Origin: Lampris incognitus
Lineage: Eukaryota > Chordata > Actinopteri > Lampriformes > Lampridae
NCBI RefSeq assembly: GCF_029633865.1
Contig: NC_079222.1
Coordinates: forward strand, 35,409,987-35,473,986
Direction: 5' to 3'
DNA: 64,000 bases
The notes beneath the pieces were generated by a model, which did no database searches, was not told the origin of the DNA, and was given only the letters and a program-made list of their open reading frames with translations. Positions within the stretch are counted from its first letter, which is position 1, and every line of letters starts with the position of its first letter. Of this stretch, positions 21,338 through 33,229 are shown in pieces. Both the position numbers and the translations under genes were made by a program.

Positions 21338-22280
21338 AATCAAAGAAAGTTGAATCAGTTCATCTGGACACAAAGTTTATCGACAGAAACATGTCATCAC
21401 TCATCTAAGGGACCTCCTCGGTCTCAACTGACTGCAGGTGTCCCACCCTTATAAACGATACAGTGGCATAACGACCCAAACCAACCACCAGTTTCATATG
21501 CAAATTGCCGTGAGCATTATCTAGAGCAACAATGACAATGTGTACTATCCACAGAGGATTTGGGAATGCTTTGTAAGATTGAGACTCGCCATCTGGGCAT
21601 CTGGGTGGCGTAGCGGTCTATTCCGTTGCCTAACAACACGGGATCGCCGGTTCTAAACCCCGCGTTACCTCCGGCTTGGTCGGGTGTCCTACAGACACAA
21701 TTGGCCGTGTCTGCGGGTGGGAAGCCGGATGTGGGTGTGTGTCTTGGTCGCTGCAGTAGCGCCTCTTCTGGTCGGCCGAGGCACCTGTTCGGGGGGACTG
21801 GGGGGAATAGCGTGATCCTCCCAAGCACTACATCCCGCTGGTGAAACTCCTCACTGTCAGGTGAAAAGAAGCGGCTGGTGACGCCACATGTATCGGAGGA
21901 GGCATGTGGTAGTCTGCAGTCCTCCCTGGATTGGTAGACGAGGTGGAGCAGCGGCCAGGACAGCTTGGAGGAGTGGGGTAATTGGCCAAATACAATTGCA
22001 AAGAATAAAAAAGGGGGGTGTACTCACCATCTTACAATGCTGTGATTGTAAACATTCCCAAATCCTCTGTGAATAGTCCACATGACCATTGGAACTCCAG
22101 TTAATGGTCACGTCTATTTGCGTATGAAACTGGTCGTTGGTTTTGGTCGTTAAGCAACAGTATCGTTTATAAGGGTGGGACACCTGCAGTCAGTTTAGAC
22201 TGAAGAGGTCACTTAGATGAATGACAAAACGTTTCTGTCCATAAACGTTGTGTCCAGATGAACTGATTCAACTTTCTTTC
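21338..22280. mobile_element. Foldback element with SINE inserted in its centre
   Basis: The left arm (21338-21590) and right arm (22022-22280) are inverted copies. Shared landmarks are GTTGAATCAGTTCATCTGGA, CTGCAGGTGTCCCACCCTTA and ACAGAGGATTTGGGAATG. A family A SINE separates them. One arm is also found at 9088-9172. No coding capacity. Confidence 0.85.
21596..22015 (+). mobile_element. tRNA-derived SINE (family A) inside foldback element
   Basis: It starts GGGCATCTGGGTGGCGTAGC and ends in an AATAAAAAAGGGG tail. The flanks ACTCGCCATCT and ACTCACCATCT form an 11-bp target duplication with one change, showing that it inserted into the foldback element. Confidence 0.9.
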
Positions 22281-22431
22281 ATTTTTAATGATGCGTTTCT
22301 CCACTGTCCCAGAATTGTCCCAGACACCGATCTTTGTGTCTCAGGTGCTACTTGTGTTGTCCCAGGGAAAACAGGGCATCCTTAATTTCCAGCGCTGATA
22401 TAACCGCCCTTTTGTAGGGCAAGAGAATTCC

Positions 22432-22611
22432 TCATCTTGGGCAAATGTTTTTGTCGGAGACAAGTTTCTCCATTCTCTTTATCTTCCGTTTGTTCTTGGG
22501 CATAGGTTTGTCATACATGCCGTTTCTCAGTAGGTGCTCCTTGCTATGATGAACCTGAGCACCATGCTGCAGCTGGAAGGAGCAGAGAGCTCTCAAGGGC
22601 TTCAATAAAAC
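22432..22611 (-). CDS. dtwd2: dtwd2 exon 6 (stop codon)
   Basis: It reads [40 protein letters not shown] and ends KNICPR before the stop. Acceptor AACCAG|GTTTTA. Confidence 0.94.
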   Translation of the reverse strand, partial: VLLKPLRALCSFQLQHGAQVHHSKEHLLRNGMYDKPMPKNKRKIKRMEKLVSDKNICPR

Positions 22612-24493
22612 CTGGTTAAGTGGGGAGAAGAGTAATGCAAAACAGAAAATCAGGGGTGCATCACTACTGTACGTCATACATCTAGTTTATTTTAGACATT
22701 TTTATTTTCCATGTATCTACAACCAACAACTAAATTAAAGTGGGTCATCGTTAAGTCAGACGATCCAATGGCAAAACTAATTAGTTGCATTATTAAGCTC
22801 AATTTGATTGGAAGCAATTAATGCACTCTGCCCGACTTCACAATGGCAATATGAACTGATTAGCTGGATTCAAATGCTAAATTTGTTTGTAAACTATCAG
22901 TGCACACTCCCTGTATGACTTTATATTAGGTTTATGTAAAGATTTCGTCAGTGTCTTCTCTTTATAATTAAAATTTGAGAACGTCACCTCTTGGATGTCA
23001 TCATTCCGTTCTAGTATGGACAGGGCAACAGCAGCGCATTCCAAGGTGGACAGACAGATGTTGGTGGGCTGTGTGCGGATCACGTACTGACTGGACAGAG
23101 CCCTACTCAGCTGCACCTGGTTCATGGAAACAGATTTTGAAGGTGGCGCGGTCGACATTTATCATCATTTCTTCCATGTCTACAGATTCCAGAATTGTCT
23201 TGCAATCACGAAGAGACTGAAAAAGAGTGACTGAGATTGAAAAGCTCATGAATATTAACAGGCCTGGGTTTCTACACTGCAGGCAAGGTTTCCTAACCAT
23301 TAAGCCCAGGGTCCTTCATGGGCAAGCCTTTCTTTTGAATTTATTAGCCCAAGAACCCATATTTAGTAAAATACACCTTAACAATTATACTCACCTGCCT
23401 CGGCAGGTGCAGCAGGCTGTTTCTGAGAAACATGTCTTTAGCCTGGCTCCAGGTGCCATCTATGATGATGACGTTATATCTCACGGTGCTCCTTTCTTCA
23501 TCGGTTCCATCTCCCTGGTCCTGCACTAACTCTTCCAGATTTTGGGCACTTGGTCCAGGGTAAAGGATCAAGGTTTTGTTGTCCTGACACACTGCGGCTA
23601 GATCTGGGTGCCTGGTAGAAGGAAAGACGACACATCATTAGAACAGCTGGACTTAAAACTTGAGACACAGCTGATTGAGACTTGTGACAAAGATGAAAAA
23701 AATGAATAGGCATTCAGAAATACTACTCGCCTCTCTTCAGTGAATCTTCTTCCAACTAAAACGTTGCATTTCCGTGGTGGCAGGCAAGCAGCAAGTAGAG
23801 GCACCGTGCGAAGTACCCTGCTCTCCTTGAAACACACACACACAGGTTATCGGATGTGTTGAGCATGACAGAGGGGGTACGTTTAATGAACGTTTACAAA
23901 GTACAAAACAGTTTCACCGCTTAATTGGACAGCGCAATAAACATGCCCAGTCGTAGATTTTGTGTTTTGGTAGGCCTAATAAAAAAAAAAATTCAGTGAC
24001 TTACTTCTGCTGGATGCTGCACTATGTACAGACATGTGGACACGTCCAAAGGGTGTACTGGCAGAAAGGGACAGAGACACACCTTCTGAGGGCGACTACA
24101 TGGGAGGATAGTCAAGAGACGATACAATGTGACAACGTGAAATTCCCGACTAAGCAGCCCCAACCCGGACTCTATTTGGAGTTGATACGGCTGTCCTGGG
24201 CAAACACTTATCGCCTCATAAACGGCCACATCATAAAGGCTGAGTTGGGAGTCCCCCCCCCCCACTCACCCCCCACCCCGAACTCTGGCACAAACCGGAA
24301 GCCGCTGGCTAACAGGGGTTTCAACTCACCGGCATCGCACGCATGTGGGTCTTCTCTCACAAACTTCCACCGGTAGGGCAGCCAGGTCCCCAAACACGTC
24401 TACTTCCCCATCGTCCGAAGGCGGGTCGTCGCAATTTACGGGTTCGTACCCCTCGAAAGAGGGCGGTTTGGGGTTGCTGGAAGCCGTTTCCAT
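22432..24493 (-). CDS. dtwd2: DTWD2: tRNA-uridine aminocarboxypropyltransferase 2, complete coding region
   Basis: Six exons join in frame to 876 bases (291 aa; human 298): 24493-24330, 24095-24005, 23825-23731, 23611-23395, 23116-22988 and 22611-22432. Human DTWD2 makes acp3U at position 20a of some cytosolic tRNAs by moving the aminocarboxypropyl group of S-adenosylmethionine. The N-terminal part has a cysteine cluster [17 protein letters not shown]. The DTW motif lies at about residues 168-171 within [35 protein letters not shown] and the basic tail [16 protein letters not shown] follow. All are near-identical to human. The start METASSNPK fits the family's variable acidic leader and the frame above it has no other usable ATG nearby. 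Intron 3 only fits the reading frame with a GC-AG boundary. The gene looks functional. Confidence 0.95.
22988..23116 (-). CDS. dtwd2: dtwd2 exon 5
   Basis: It reads [20 protein letters not shown] and ends [11 protein letters not shown]. Acceptor AACCAG|GTGCAG, donor AAGAG|GTGACG. Confidence 0.94.
23395..23611 (-). CDS. dtwd2: dtwd2 exon 4 (DTW motif)
   Basis: It reads [19 protein letters not shown], then the DGTW motif and NSLLHLPRQ. Donor CAG|GTGAGT is a perfect consensus. Confidence 0.94.
23731..23825 (-). CDS. dtwd2: dtwd2 exon 3 (GC donor)
   Basis: It reads [20 protein letters not shown] and ends GRRFTEER. The donor that keeps phase 2 is GAGAG|GCGAGT. The nearest GT, four bases further on, would shift the frame of exon 4. 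Confidence 0.9.
24005..24095 (-). CDS. dtwd2: dtwd2 exon 2
   Basis: It reads [20 protein letters not shown] and ends LYIVQHPAE. Acceptor ATGTAG|TCGCC, donor CAGAA|GTAAGT. Confidence 0.94.
24330..24493 (-). CDS. dtwd2: dtwd2 exon 1 (start codon)
   Basis: It encodes [11 protein letters not shown], an acidic stretch, and [15 protein letters not shown]. Donor TGCCG|GTGAGT, phase 2. Confidence 0.93.
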
Positions 24494-25710
24494 CCCCCAA
24501 ATTAACCCGTCGCTCGTAACTCGGCAAGCTAGCGTTTAGCCCAACGCCGAGCGTAGAAGAAGAAGTGGAGCATAGAATCGGAATGGGTAGAGCTGCTCCG
24601 AAGCTGTTCCTGCGCCGGCGGGCGTCTGTAATCCCTCCCAGCCAAAACCATTTCGGGGGCGTTTTGCCAAATATTCCGCGTTGTCTGCGGTGGGATTAGG
24701 ATGAATTTAGAGGGAGGTCCTTCGTTGATCTGGGGAGGGTTGTTCACGCCTGTGTCTCGTCTCGCATTGACCAGTGTAACTCTGCGTTAAGGTGGTTCGG
24801 ATGGCAGCAGCTAAATTTATCCAGAGCAGAGGAGAGATTACGTAACTCCCATTTTGACTAAGATTGCACGAGCTTCTAATTAAAAAAATTTTTTTTAAAA
24901 TGCACATATTATTTAGAAATTGTAAATAGGTGTGTTTATATTTACCCAAAATAATTGACTCCAATGGGCCAAAGTTGGGTCTTTCCATGTCCAGGTGAAT
25001 TGGGATCTGGGCCTTTGCAAGTGAAAATGACCCATCTGAGGGGTTATAATTAGACAAACGATGCTCTTTTGACACACTAGCCACAACTTTATTTGCGGTG
25101 GTTGTTGTTGCTGTAGGGGTACTCTCCCCCCCCCCTCTGCGTTTTACGTTTTCTTCTGTGCTTTTATTCTTCAATTTTTTTTTCTTCTTTTTAATAAATT
25201 TTGCATGTTTGAATTCGCTCATAGGACCTACAACGCATTTTATTTAAATATGCTGTATATTAACGATAATAATAGGAATATCGCTTCTTTCTGATCTATT
25301 TCTATGAAGCTGACTCTTGTTTTGGCAAACTGTAGACAAACGTCAAAACTCTTTGCTGCCCTCTATGGTTGGAGAGAAAGCAACAAAAAAACAAAAACAA
25401 AACAAACAGAACAAAAAACAGGTCAGAGCTAACGCAGGGTGTCGCCAAAGCCAAACTATTTCAGACGCCAACACGTCCTTTGCTTCGTAGAGTAATCTAA
25501 GGTGAAAACTTAATAAAACTGTTTATAATACTAATTGGATAATCATGTCCACAGGTATTTTTACTGAGGCTGAAATGACTCGCAGTATTTCTTTTGACTG
25601 AAATGAGCTATAAAGAGAAGGGGGGCAAAAACTCCAGGTATGGCAGCTATGCGCCAATCAGTTATCAGCAAAACGTTTGCCAGTAATCATGAAAGGACAG
25701 GTACACACGG
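24494..25710. other. Upstream region of dtwd2; no other gene recognised
   Basis: The first 250 bp above the dtwd2 ATG are moderately CG-rich and probably hold its promoter. Beyond that the sequence is AT-rich with homopolymer T runs at 24884 and 25170-25195. No exon is recognised. Confidence 0.45.
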
Positions 25711-25891
25711 CTAGGAAAATGTTGGCACGGACTTCAATGCCTTTGTTATCATAGACTGCAGACATTCTTGTGTTATTGTTTGAACTTGGGCTATCTCCTC
25801 ATCACACAAAGGCTTCTTGCCAACTACGAACATAACGCACTCACTTGTACTTATCATGCATATTTCATTAGGCCTTTTTGGATCCTCTTCA
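25711..25891 (-). CDS. Possible alternative last exon of the CMYA5-like gene
   Basis: A TTTTACAG acceptor at 25892 is followed by an open frame EEDPKRPNEICMISTSECVM ... ITQECLQSMITKALKSVPTF and a stop. Its phase (one base before a codon) matches a weak AGTCA|GTGTAT donor at 26573 near the end of the CMYA5-like exon. Joining would give 901 aa in frame. I do not recognise the peptide and chance phase agreement is one in three, so this is only a candidate. Confidence 0.25.
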
Positions 25892-26556
25892 CTGTAAAAG
25901 ATGAGAGGAGGGCACAAACGCTCCTAGTTAAGATAGGGTGTCAGGTTGTGGGCTGGAGAGAGTTATTTATAACCGATGAGACACCTTGATCATACACAAA
26001 TACACACAGACACACAACTCATTCCACCTAGGAGGGAGAACTTTACTCTTTAAAAATGCCTGTTTTTCTTCATTCACACTTCTGATACAAACCTAAACCT
26101 ATTCCTTCAATTTCCCTGTAATTCACACTCCAACATGTCAGTCCATCGCCATGGGAAACACTGAATAAATCTGAGTAAAGAGGAAGACTGTGCTCACAGG
26201 CAATCCAAGGTAAAGCTTCAAGGAAGCAAGTGAAAACTATGGGGAGGACATGGTGCTGTAGATGGCTGAGTTGATTGTTTTTGAATGGGATCATGATTTT
26301 CGACTTATTTTGTAAACGTGCTCGGTGAGTCTCACAGCAATATGATGGAAATGAGCACGAATGAGACAGAAGGAAATAGAATTGCGAGACTATGCAGTAA
26401 CTCCTTGTTGTGTTTATTAAATTTTACGACTTTGAGTCAAACTAAAATGAGACTTTTCACTTCACACAATGAGACGACAGCAGTACATCTTAATACATTT
26501 GATAGGAACATATAAAATATATTTTTTTTTGAGTTTAGCCCTTGAAAATGTCTAAA

Positions 26557-28972
26557 TTATAATATAATACACTGACTGTTTTCTTTGGCTTTTTTAGGCA
26601 ATGAGACCAAATCGCATTCGTTTTCCCCTTTTTTAGATAACTCAGCCACACTATCCACTTGTTCCTCTAGTTTAACCTCTGTCTGAGCCATCTCGGCAGA
26701 TTTTATATCCGTCAACTTGACTTCACTTTGTTTTTCAGCTGTTTTAGCTTCACTCTTTTCTTCCTCTACTATTTCATCCCCTTCCGTCTTAGCTGGCTTT
26801 GCGCCTTTGTCAACTGTTTCAGTGTTGCTGTCTGTTCCTTGAACAATTTCAGTGTCTGGGGCCTCAGCTACCTCTGTTAGCAAGGCATCCTGGGAAAGGG
26901 CTACATCTAAGGAGGCCTGCCTTGTCTCTTCTCCATCCCCATCTCCCTCATCAGCAGTCTCTGCTGGTGATGCCTTTTCTTTCTCCTCCTCCTCCCTCTG
27001 TTCTTTTCCACCCGCGTTGTCTCCTTCCTCAGTGGTTTCAACTGGGGTCAGAGGTGTTATGTCCAGAGATGACTTGGGAGCTGAAGCTGCCTTTCTTCTG
27101 GGAGGAGCAACTGGTTTCGGTATGTCTAATGCTGGTTTCCCAAGTTCCTGAACTGTAGACACACTATCATGCTTCATATCCAGGGATAATGGATGATCTT
27201 GCATTCTTTCCCACGCGGGGGCCTCTGAAAATAAATCATCACTTGCAACACTGGATTGATCTATTGGGTTTTCCACATTTTCTGCGATAGAATCCGTTTT
27301 AGGCACTTTTTGTGCTGTTTTTGTGACCTTTGCCTTTTCCTTGGCTCTGTTCTTTGTCTCTGATTGTACATGATTCTCTTCTTCTGCTGTTGGAGGGAAA
27401 GGTTCCTTGTCACATGGAGAAGAATTGGCACTTGACCTGAAAAAGTCTGTGATCTCCTCTTCAGTATCTGCCATTTCACCTTTTGTAGCAACTGGGAGAA
27501 AATCTGCAAGGTCACATGAATCTTGGGACAGCATTCGAACCACTCCCTCTTGACGTTTACTTTTCTCAATTTCATCTGGTTCCAGCTCTAAAACAGGGGT
27601 CTCGTCTATTAAGACATACTTCTCTAAGTATCCCCTGGCCTCCCTATCTGAATGCCTGCTGTGGAAGGACTTCTCAGAGGTCATACTCTCCGCATCTTCA
27701 TCCTTTTTCCTACTGCCCATTGCTTCCTCGTACAGGTCTGTATATAGAAAGGCCATAGCTTTGGGCTCCTCCAGCAAAATGGGATCAATAATCTTGGGGG
27801 GTCCTTCTGGCAGAAAGATGGGAGTTAGGATATCTTCTTGGCTACTGAACAAAGCTGAACCACTCTCTTTTAAAGAGACCTTAGCCGAAAGACTCTCAGC
27901 CAGATTGCATTGTTCTGTGTCTACAGAATGTTTGATAAGATTATCATCTGTACCACCATAAAACATTTCATCTAGGATCTCACTGGCAATCTCTTCTTCA
28001 CCGATGGCATCTTCAGTTATTTTGTCTACCCCAACTTTCACAAGTGTACTTTTACCTTTGAGCTGTTCAGGATTTTCATCGTATTGGATTTCTGTGGCCT
28101 CCTCTGCCTGTGGCTCCTCCTCCCCTACTGAAATAAAAGCAGGACTCCCTGGAGCCTGGGCGTCAATGAGAGTGAACTTCTCAAAGTAGTCCACATTACC
28201 AGTAGCGCTTCTGTCTGGTAATCTAGCCACAGGAGCCCCGGGTGGATCCGTTATATTGAGACCAATGGATTGCAAGGCCCTAACCTGTTCACCTCCAGTT
28301 GTCTGTGACCCTGCTGGAGTTTGTGTTGAATTTATGACCACATAGTTTGGGTCATACACGGCACCATTAGTTTCCTCACTAATTTTAGTTACAGGGCTCT
28401 CCTCCAGATAAGAGAGATTATCCACCATTACTGTGCTCTCCTCCTCATCCACGGTAGACAGTTTAGGAGGAACCACAATGTTGAGGATTTCAGAGCCTTC
28501 AGAGACCAAGCAGAATAACCTTTGGTCTTTATCCATCACAGGATCTATCACCTCCTCTTCATCTTCTTCCGCTTCAATTTTCACATTAGGAAGGGACACC
28601 TCTACTAATTCTGGCCTCTTAGAGATTTCATCAGAGTCCTCTAAAATCGGCTGTTGATCTGCCTTGATTTTCTGTCCACTATTTGTCTTTCTAGTTTTCT
28701 TCCTTCTTGAGATCTGTACATCATCCATGACTATAATAATCCTTCCAGCCGGAAGAGACCCAGGGGTTGTAGGCCTTATTGTAGCAGGAGAGTTGAAATC
28801 CAATGTTGGGTTTCCAACTTCAGATAACCAAGGGGTAGTGCAGCGACTGGGGCTGGTCTCCCACTCAATGCCACTGTCTTCTCCCTGCATGGTTACCATG
28901 GAGAAGGAGGAGTCCATCATCAGGCACTGCATCTTAGGTCGGATCGTCTCATCATGGACAGCTTGGCGTAAA
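26557..28972 (-). CDS. CMYA5-like exon 2 (large exon, stop codon)
   Basis: Acceptor CCCTCAG|TTTACG. The exon is 2416 bases with no interruption, acidic and Glu/Ser/Pro/Thr-rich, with PVAPPRRKA and a Lys/Glu-rich end. An AATAAA on the minus strand at about 26417-26412 could serve as poly(A) signal. Confidence 0.88.
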
Positions 28973-30896
28973 CTGAGGGCAGCAAAACACACAAACAATG
29001 TGGCGTTGAGAAGTAATAATAAGAGAACAAATTACAAGGAGGCACAGAGTCATACTTGTCCTTATTCTTGTTATTTTCATTATTGCCCAGCATTATTACC
29101 ATTCTTATCTTTATCAAGTTTTCTTTTGCTTGTATATATTCGCCTCTGATGTAAAGCGTCTTTTGAGTATTTAGAATCAGGAATCAGGAACATTTATTTG
29201 TCATTTCATTTCATGCACTTGTGTACATGAAATAAAACGAAATATCAGAATCAGAATCAGATTCAGAATCGTTTCCCCCAGCCCACAGCAGTGCACCACA
29301 AGACAAAACACGTATCCAAATTACAAGAACACATATATCCAAGCTAAAAAAATAAAATAAAAATACAAAAACTACAAAACACATATACCCAACATAAATA
29401 AATAAATAAATAAAATTAACTGTTCCAAAGAGCGAACACCAGGATGTCTGTCGGAACTGCCGGTCTGCATGGGCTAGCAGTTAGCTTAGCCTGCCCCGCT
29501 TCCACGTTCTGTTAGGCCACTCTCGGTGTTAACCTCCTCGGGCGCAGGTCCAGGCAGGGCCGTGGTCCCTTGGCCCACCAGACGTGGCAGACCAGGCTCT
29601 CCCAGCCAGACACCTTCAACCCACCTTCCCTCACTCCGCACGACGACACCAAAAACGCAATCGACGCTAGGCGAGGCCGCCAACAGACTGCCCTTGGTGT
29701 TATCAGAACTGCCGGTCTGCATGGGCTAGCAGTTAGCTTAGCTTGCCTGGCTTCCGCGTCCTGTCAGACCGTCCTCGGTGTTTTCTCTTCGGGCGCAGCT
29801 CCATGCAGGGCTGTGGTCCCTGGGCCCACAGGTTGCGGCAGACCAGGCTCTCCCAGCTGATCCGGCGCCAGCTCTCCCAGCCATTAAACGAAGACACAAA
29901 CTTAGACGCAGACGTGGACAAAGACACTGCATGGACGGTACTGGGTGAGGCCGCCGCAAGCGTAAATTCGCGCTGCCACCTTCCCACACCGGAAGTGGAA
30001 AGCGGAAAAGGAAAGAAAAACGCGATATAAATCTGATATATATGTAAACTACTAATAACACACGTTAGTCCCTAGTTAACGGGTGTGACCCTTTAGCCGA
30101 GCGGTTAGTGATGTCGCCTTGTGGTGCAGTACACCCCGTATCGAATCCCGCACCGGGCAAGAAAATAACCGGTTACATTGGTGGCAGCGGTGGGATCCGG
30201 AAGTGTGCAGATCCTCAGAAGTCTCTTCGGAGCGCGGGAAGAAGAAAGCGCGAGGGCGCGCTACCGGGGAGGGTGACGACTGTAAACTACCAATAAGACA
30301 CGTTAGTCCCTAGCTAACGGGTCTGACCCTTTAGCCGAGAGGTTAGTGATGTCGCCCTGTGGTGCAGTACACCCCGTATCGAATCCCGCACCGGGCAAAA
30401 AATAACCGATTATAATTATTGACAAAGTGTGTGACTGAAGTACCAAAAACAGTATTGATGGCTGGATAACTGATCAAACAATGTTACGCAGTGATGTATT
30501 TTAATATACTGAATACCTCAAATTGGCACCTCTAATGGGAGCAGCCACATTTTGAGCAGAATTAATTTTTCCGCTGTAGATATTATATAAGTTAATGGCT
30601 GACCTTAATCGTGTAGCAATAACCAAGAATTAACAAAACCCTTTTGCCCAGGTATGAAGCTGTTTTGAAAATTGTAATGCAATATATATATATATATATA
30701 TATATGACATATGTGTGCTGTCAGCCAGAATACCCCCTGACTTACATCCAACAATCCCTTCATATTTGTACCTGTTCTGCAGGTCCTCCACTTCATCGCC
30801 GACACCGAGGTGCTCCTCAGTGAAGTCCTCAGGCACCAGCGCTGTCATCTGAGAGTCCATATCTGATCTGAGTAATTCCTCTGACAACGTCTCCAT
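26557..30896 (-). CDS. CMYA5-like short protein with C-terminal CaaX-type end
   Basis: Two exons (30896-30772, 28972-26557) join as AACAG|T to 2541 bases, 846 aa. METLSEELL has the context CAACAATGG. Residues 62-90 (SSFSMVTMQGEDSGIEWE, TPW) match the N-terminus of human CMYA5 (PSFSMVTVQREDSGITWE). Later blocks match its C-terminal third: SEGSEILNIVVPPKLSTVDE, DYFEKFTLIDA, IIDPILLEEPKAMAFLYTDL, YEEAMGSRKK and YLEKYVLIDET. CMYA5 (myospryn) is a very large striated-muscle scaffold (about 4070 aa in human) near costameres, with a TRIM-like coiled coil, FN3 and SPRY end. Here that end and most of the middle are absent. The protein stops at KENSQCIIL, at about the place where the human giant exon ends. 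CIIL fits a CaaX prenylation box, or may be intron read-through. A truncated paralogue or a lineage-specific short form are both possible. Confidence 0.85.
29170..30005 (-). mobile_element. Composite interspersed repeat R1, copy 1 (CMYA5-like intron)
   Basis: On the minus strand it begins near CCGGTGTGGGAAGGTGGCAG and GCGGCGGCCTCACCCAGTAC and ends AATGTTCCTGATTCCTGATT. A block of about 245 bp (with CTAACTGCTAGCCCATGCAG) is present twice. Copies lie at 43928-44345 and 60280-60993. No long frame. It looks like a non-autonomous LINE-like element with a 5' UTR-like head. Confidence 0.75.
30043..30414 (+). mobile_element. Miniature LTR-like element (TRIM) with tRNA-like terminal repeats
   Basis: Direct repeats of 134-135 bp at 30043-30177 and 30281-30414 both start TGTAAACTAC. 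One base after the first, TGGTGGCAGCGGTGGGAT is complementary to the 3' end of a vertebrate tRNA-Leu, a typical primer site. Before the second, CCGGGGAGGG resembles a polypurine tract. The internal part is only 103 bp and non-coding. The terminal repeats contain an A-box-like TAGCCGAGCGG and a B-box-like GTATCGAATCCC, and share CTAACGGGTC-GACCCTTTAG with the element at 4093-4604. The two repeats are about 90% alike, suggesting moderate age. Confidence 0.75.
30675..30710. repeat. (AT)n microsatellite
   Basis: A short AT dinucleotide run in the first intron of the CMYA5-like gene, about 65 bp beyond the exon 1 donor. Confidence 0.9.
30772..30896 (-). CDS. CMYA5-like exon 1 (start codon)
   Basis: It encodes METLSEELLRSDMDSQMTAL and ends EVEDLQN. 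Donor AACAG|GTACAA, phase 2. The leader is not conserved with mammals beyond its acidity. Confidence 0.8.
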
Positions 30897-30959
30897 TGTT
30901 GCACACGTCTTTGTCGGGTCTGCAACAAGTCGCGGTCGGCACACCTCGGCTCTGCTCTG

Positions 30960-31880
30960 CCGGTCACATTTTCAGCCGGGGGCCTGCAGATGAGATTTCA
31001 TGCTCAGCAGGATCTTGAAATAGAAAACGGGGCATCCCGTGTTTCATCTGAGGCATTCGTAACACGCGGGGGAGCTAATTTGTCATCGCTTTACACTGAC
31101 TGACCCCTGGCACGGGACGCCTGGAAAGCCAATTTCCACCCTAAACGCTTTGTCTTGTTATAACTTGACATGAGCTGCAGCAGTGAGGAGGAGCTGCTAC
31201 CGCTGCTGCAGCACTGATGTTGTTTTCTTACAAGATCTAAATATAATCGCGTGGCAGCAGCCCGTATCCAGGGTCCCGAGTCCGCCTGCTGGACCGTCAT
31301 GGGCAGGGAAGAATGTTGACAGTGAACCGACTTGTGTATAAATGATAAACCATCAAACACTTACTTTAATCACCTGTAGTCCACACCACATATACTGATG
31401 GGGGGGGGGGGTAGTAGACATCATCTCTCACTGCCTGTTTGCCCCCATAAAACTCATATGGTAATGCACAACTTTAGACGTTATAAGCCTGTTATTCAGC
31501 ATTCTGCAGGTCTTATATGCTTGATTATTATTATTATTTGCATGTCTTTACCCCTGCATAACGTGTCTGCAGAAACATCGAGGTTACACCTGTTTATGTC
31601 TGTCTTCTTCATACCAGCCTCACTGGGAAATACAAGACTTCTCAGAAGAAAGATGGTGGACATGCTCATATAAGCTATGTCTGGAGGAATATGGGCCCGT
31701 GGCGCAGGATAGTCGTCCTTAAATTATCCTTTTTTTTAAATGTGAAACTTGGAGGGTTTCCCTTCACTGTGGCGCTGACTCTTTTTAAATGACTTACTGG
31801 CATTCAGCGAGGCGCAGGACGCATACCACAACCCTCCATGTCTTTAAGAGGAAACCACAACCACACAGCTCTGGCCCTCA
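30960..31880. other. Region between the CMYA5-like gene and the microsatellite cluster
   Basis: It should hold the CMYA5-like promoter, on the minus strand, at its left side. A G-run lies at 31399-31411. No other gene is seen. Confidence 0.4.
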
Positions 31881-31881
31881 C

Positions 31882-32827
<946 letters not shown>

Positions 32828-33229
32828 AGGGCACAGGAAATCGTCACTAACATCCATCCAATTCGCCACTGCAGGCATTACCTGTATTCATGATTACATG
32901 ACACCAAAAATCCAGTCTTGATATATAACTAACAATGTCAGCACCATGGGCATATCTGGAATATCCTGTATCCTCAGCTGTTATCAGTGCCGAGCTGTCC
33001 ACAAGATGGCAATCATTACTTACACACAACCCTGCCCTGTATATCCATGGACTACTTGCAGTTGTTATTTTAGGATAGTTCTGTGTGATTTCAACGAAAC
33101 GGTACGCTGTCTTGTACTTACAATAAAACATATTGTCTTACTTGTCACTATCAAGTCTGCTAAATACATCTGGCCCCGGGGATCCCTGCTCTGAAGTCAG
33201 ACGCCTTTCTCGCCCGCTCGTATAGGCTA

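Noticed and set aside
22975-23529. Plus-strand frames across dtwd2 exons
   Set aside because: They are antisense shadows; the minus-strand frames match DTWD2 exon by exon.
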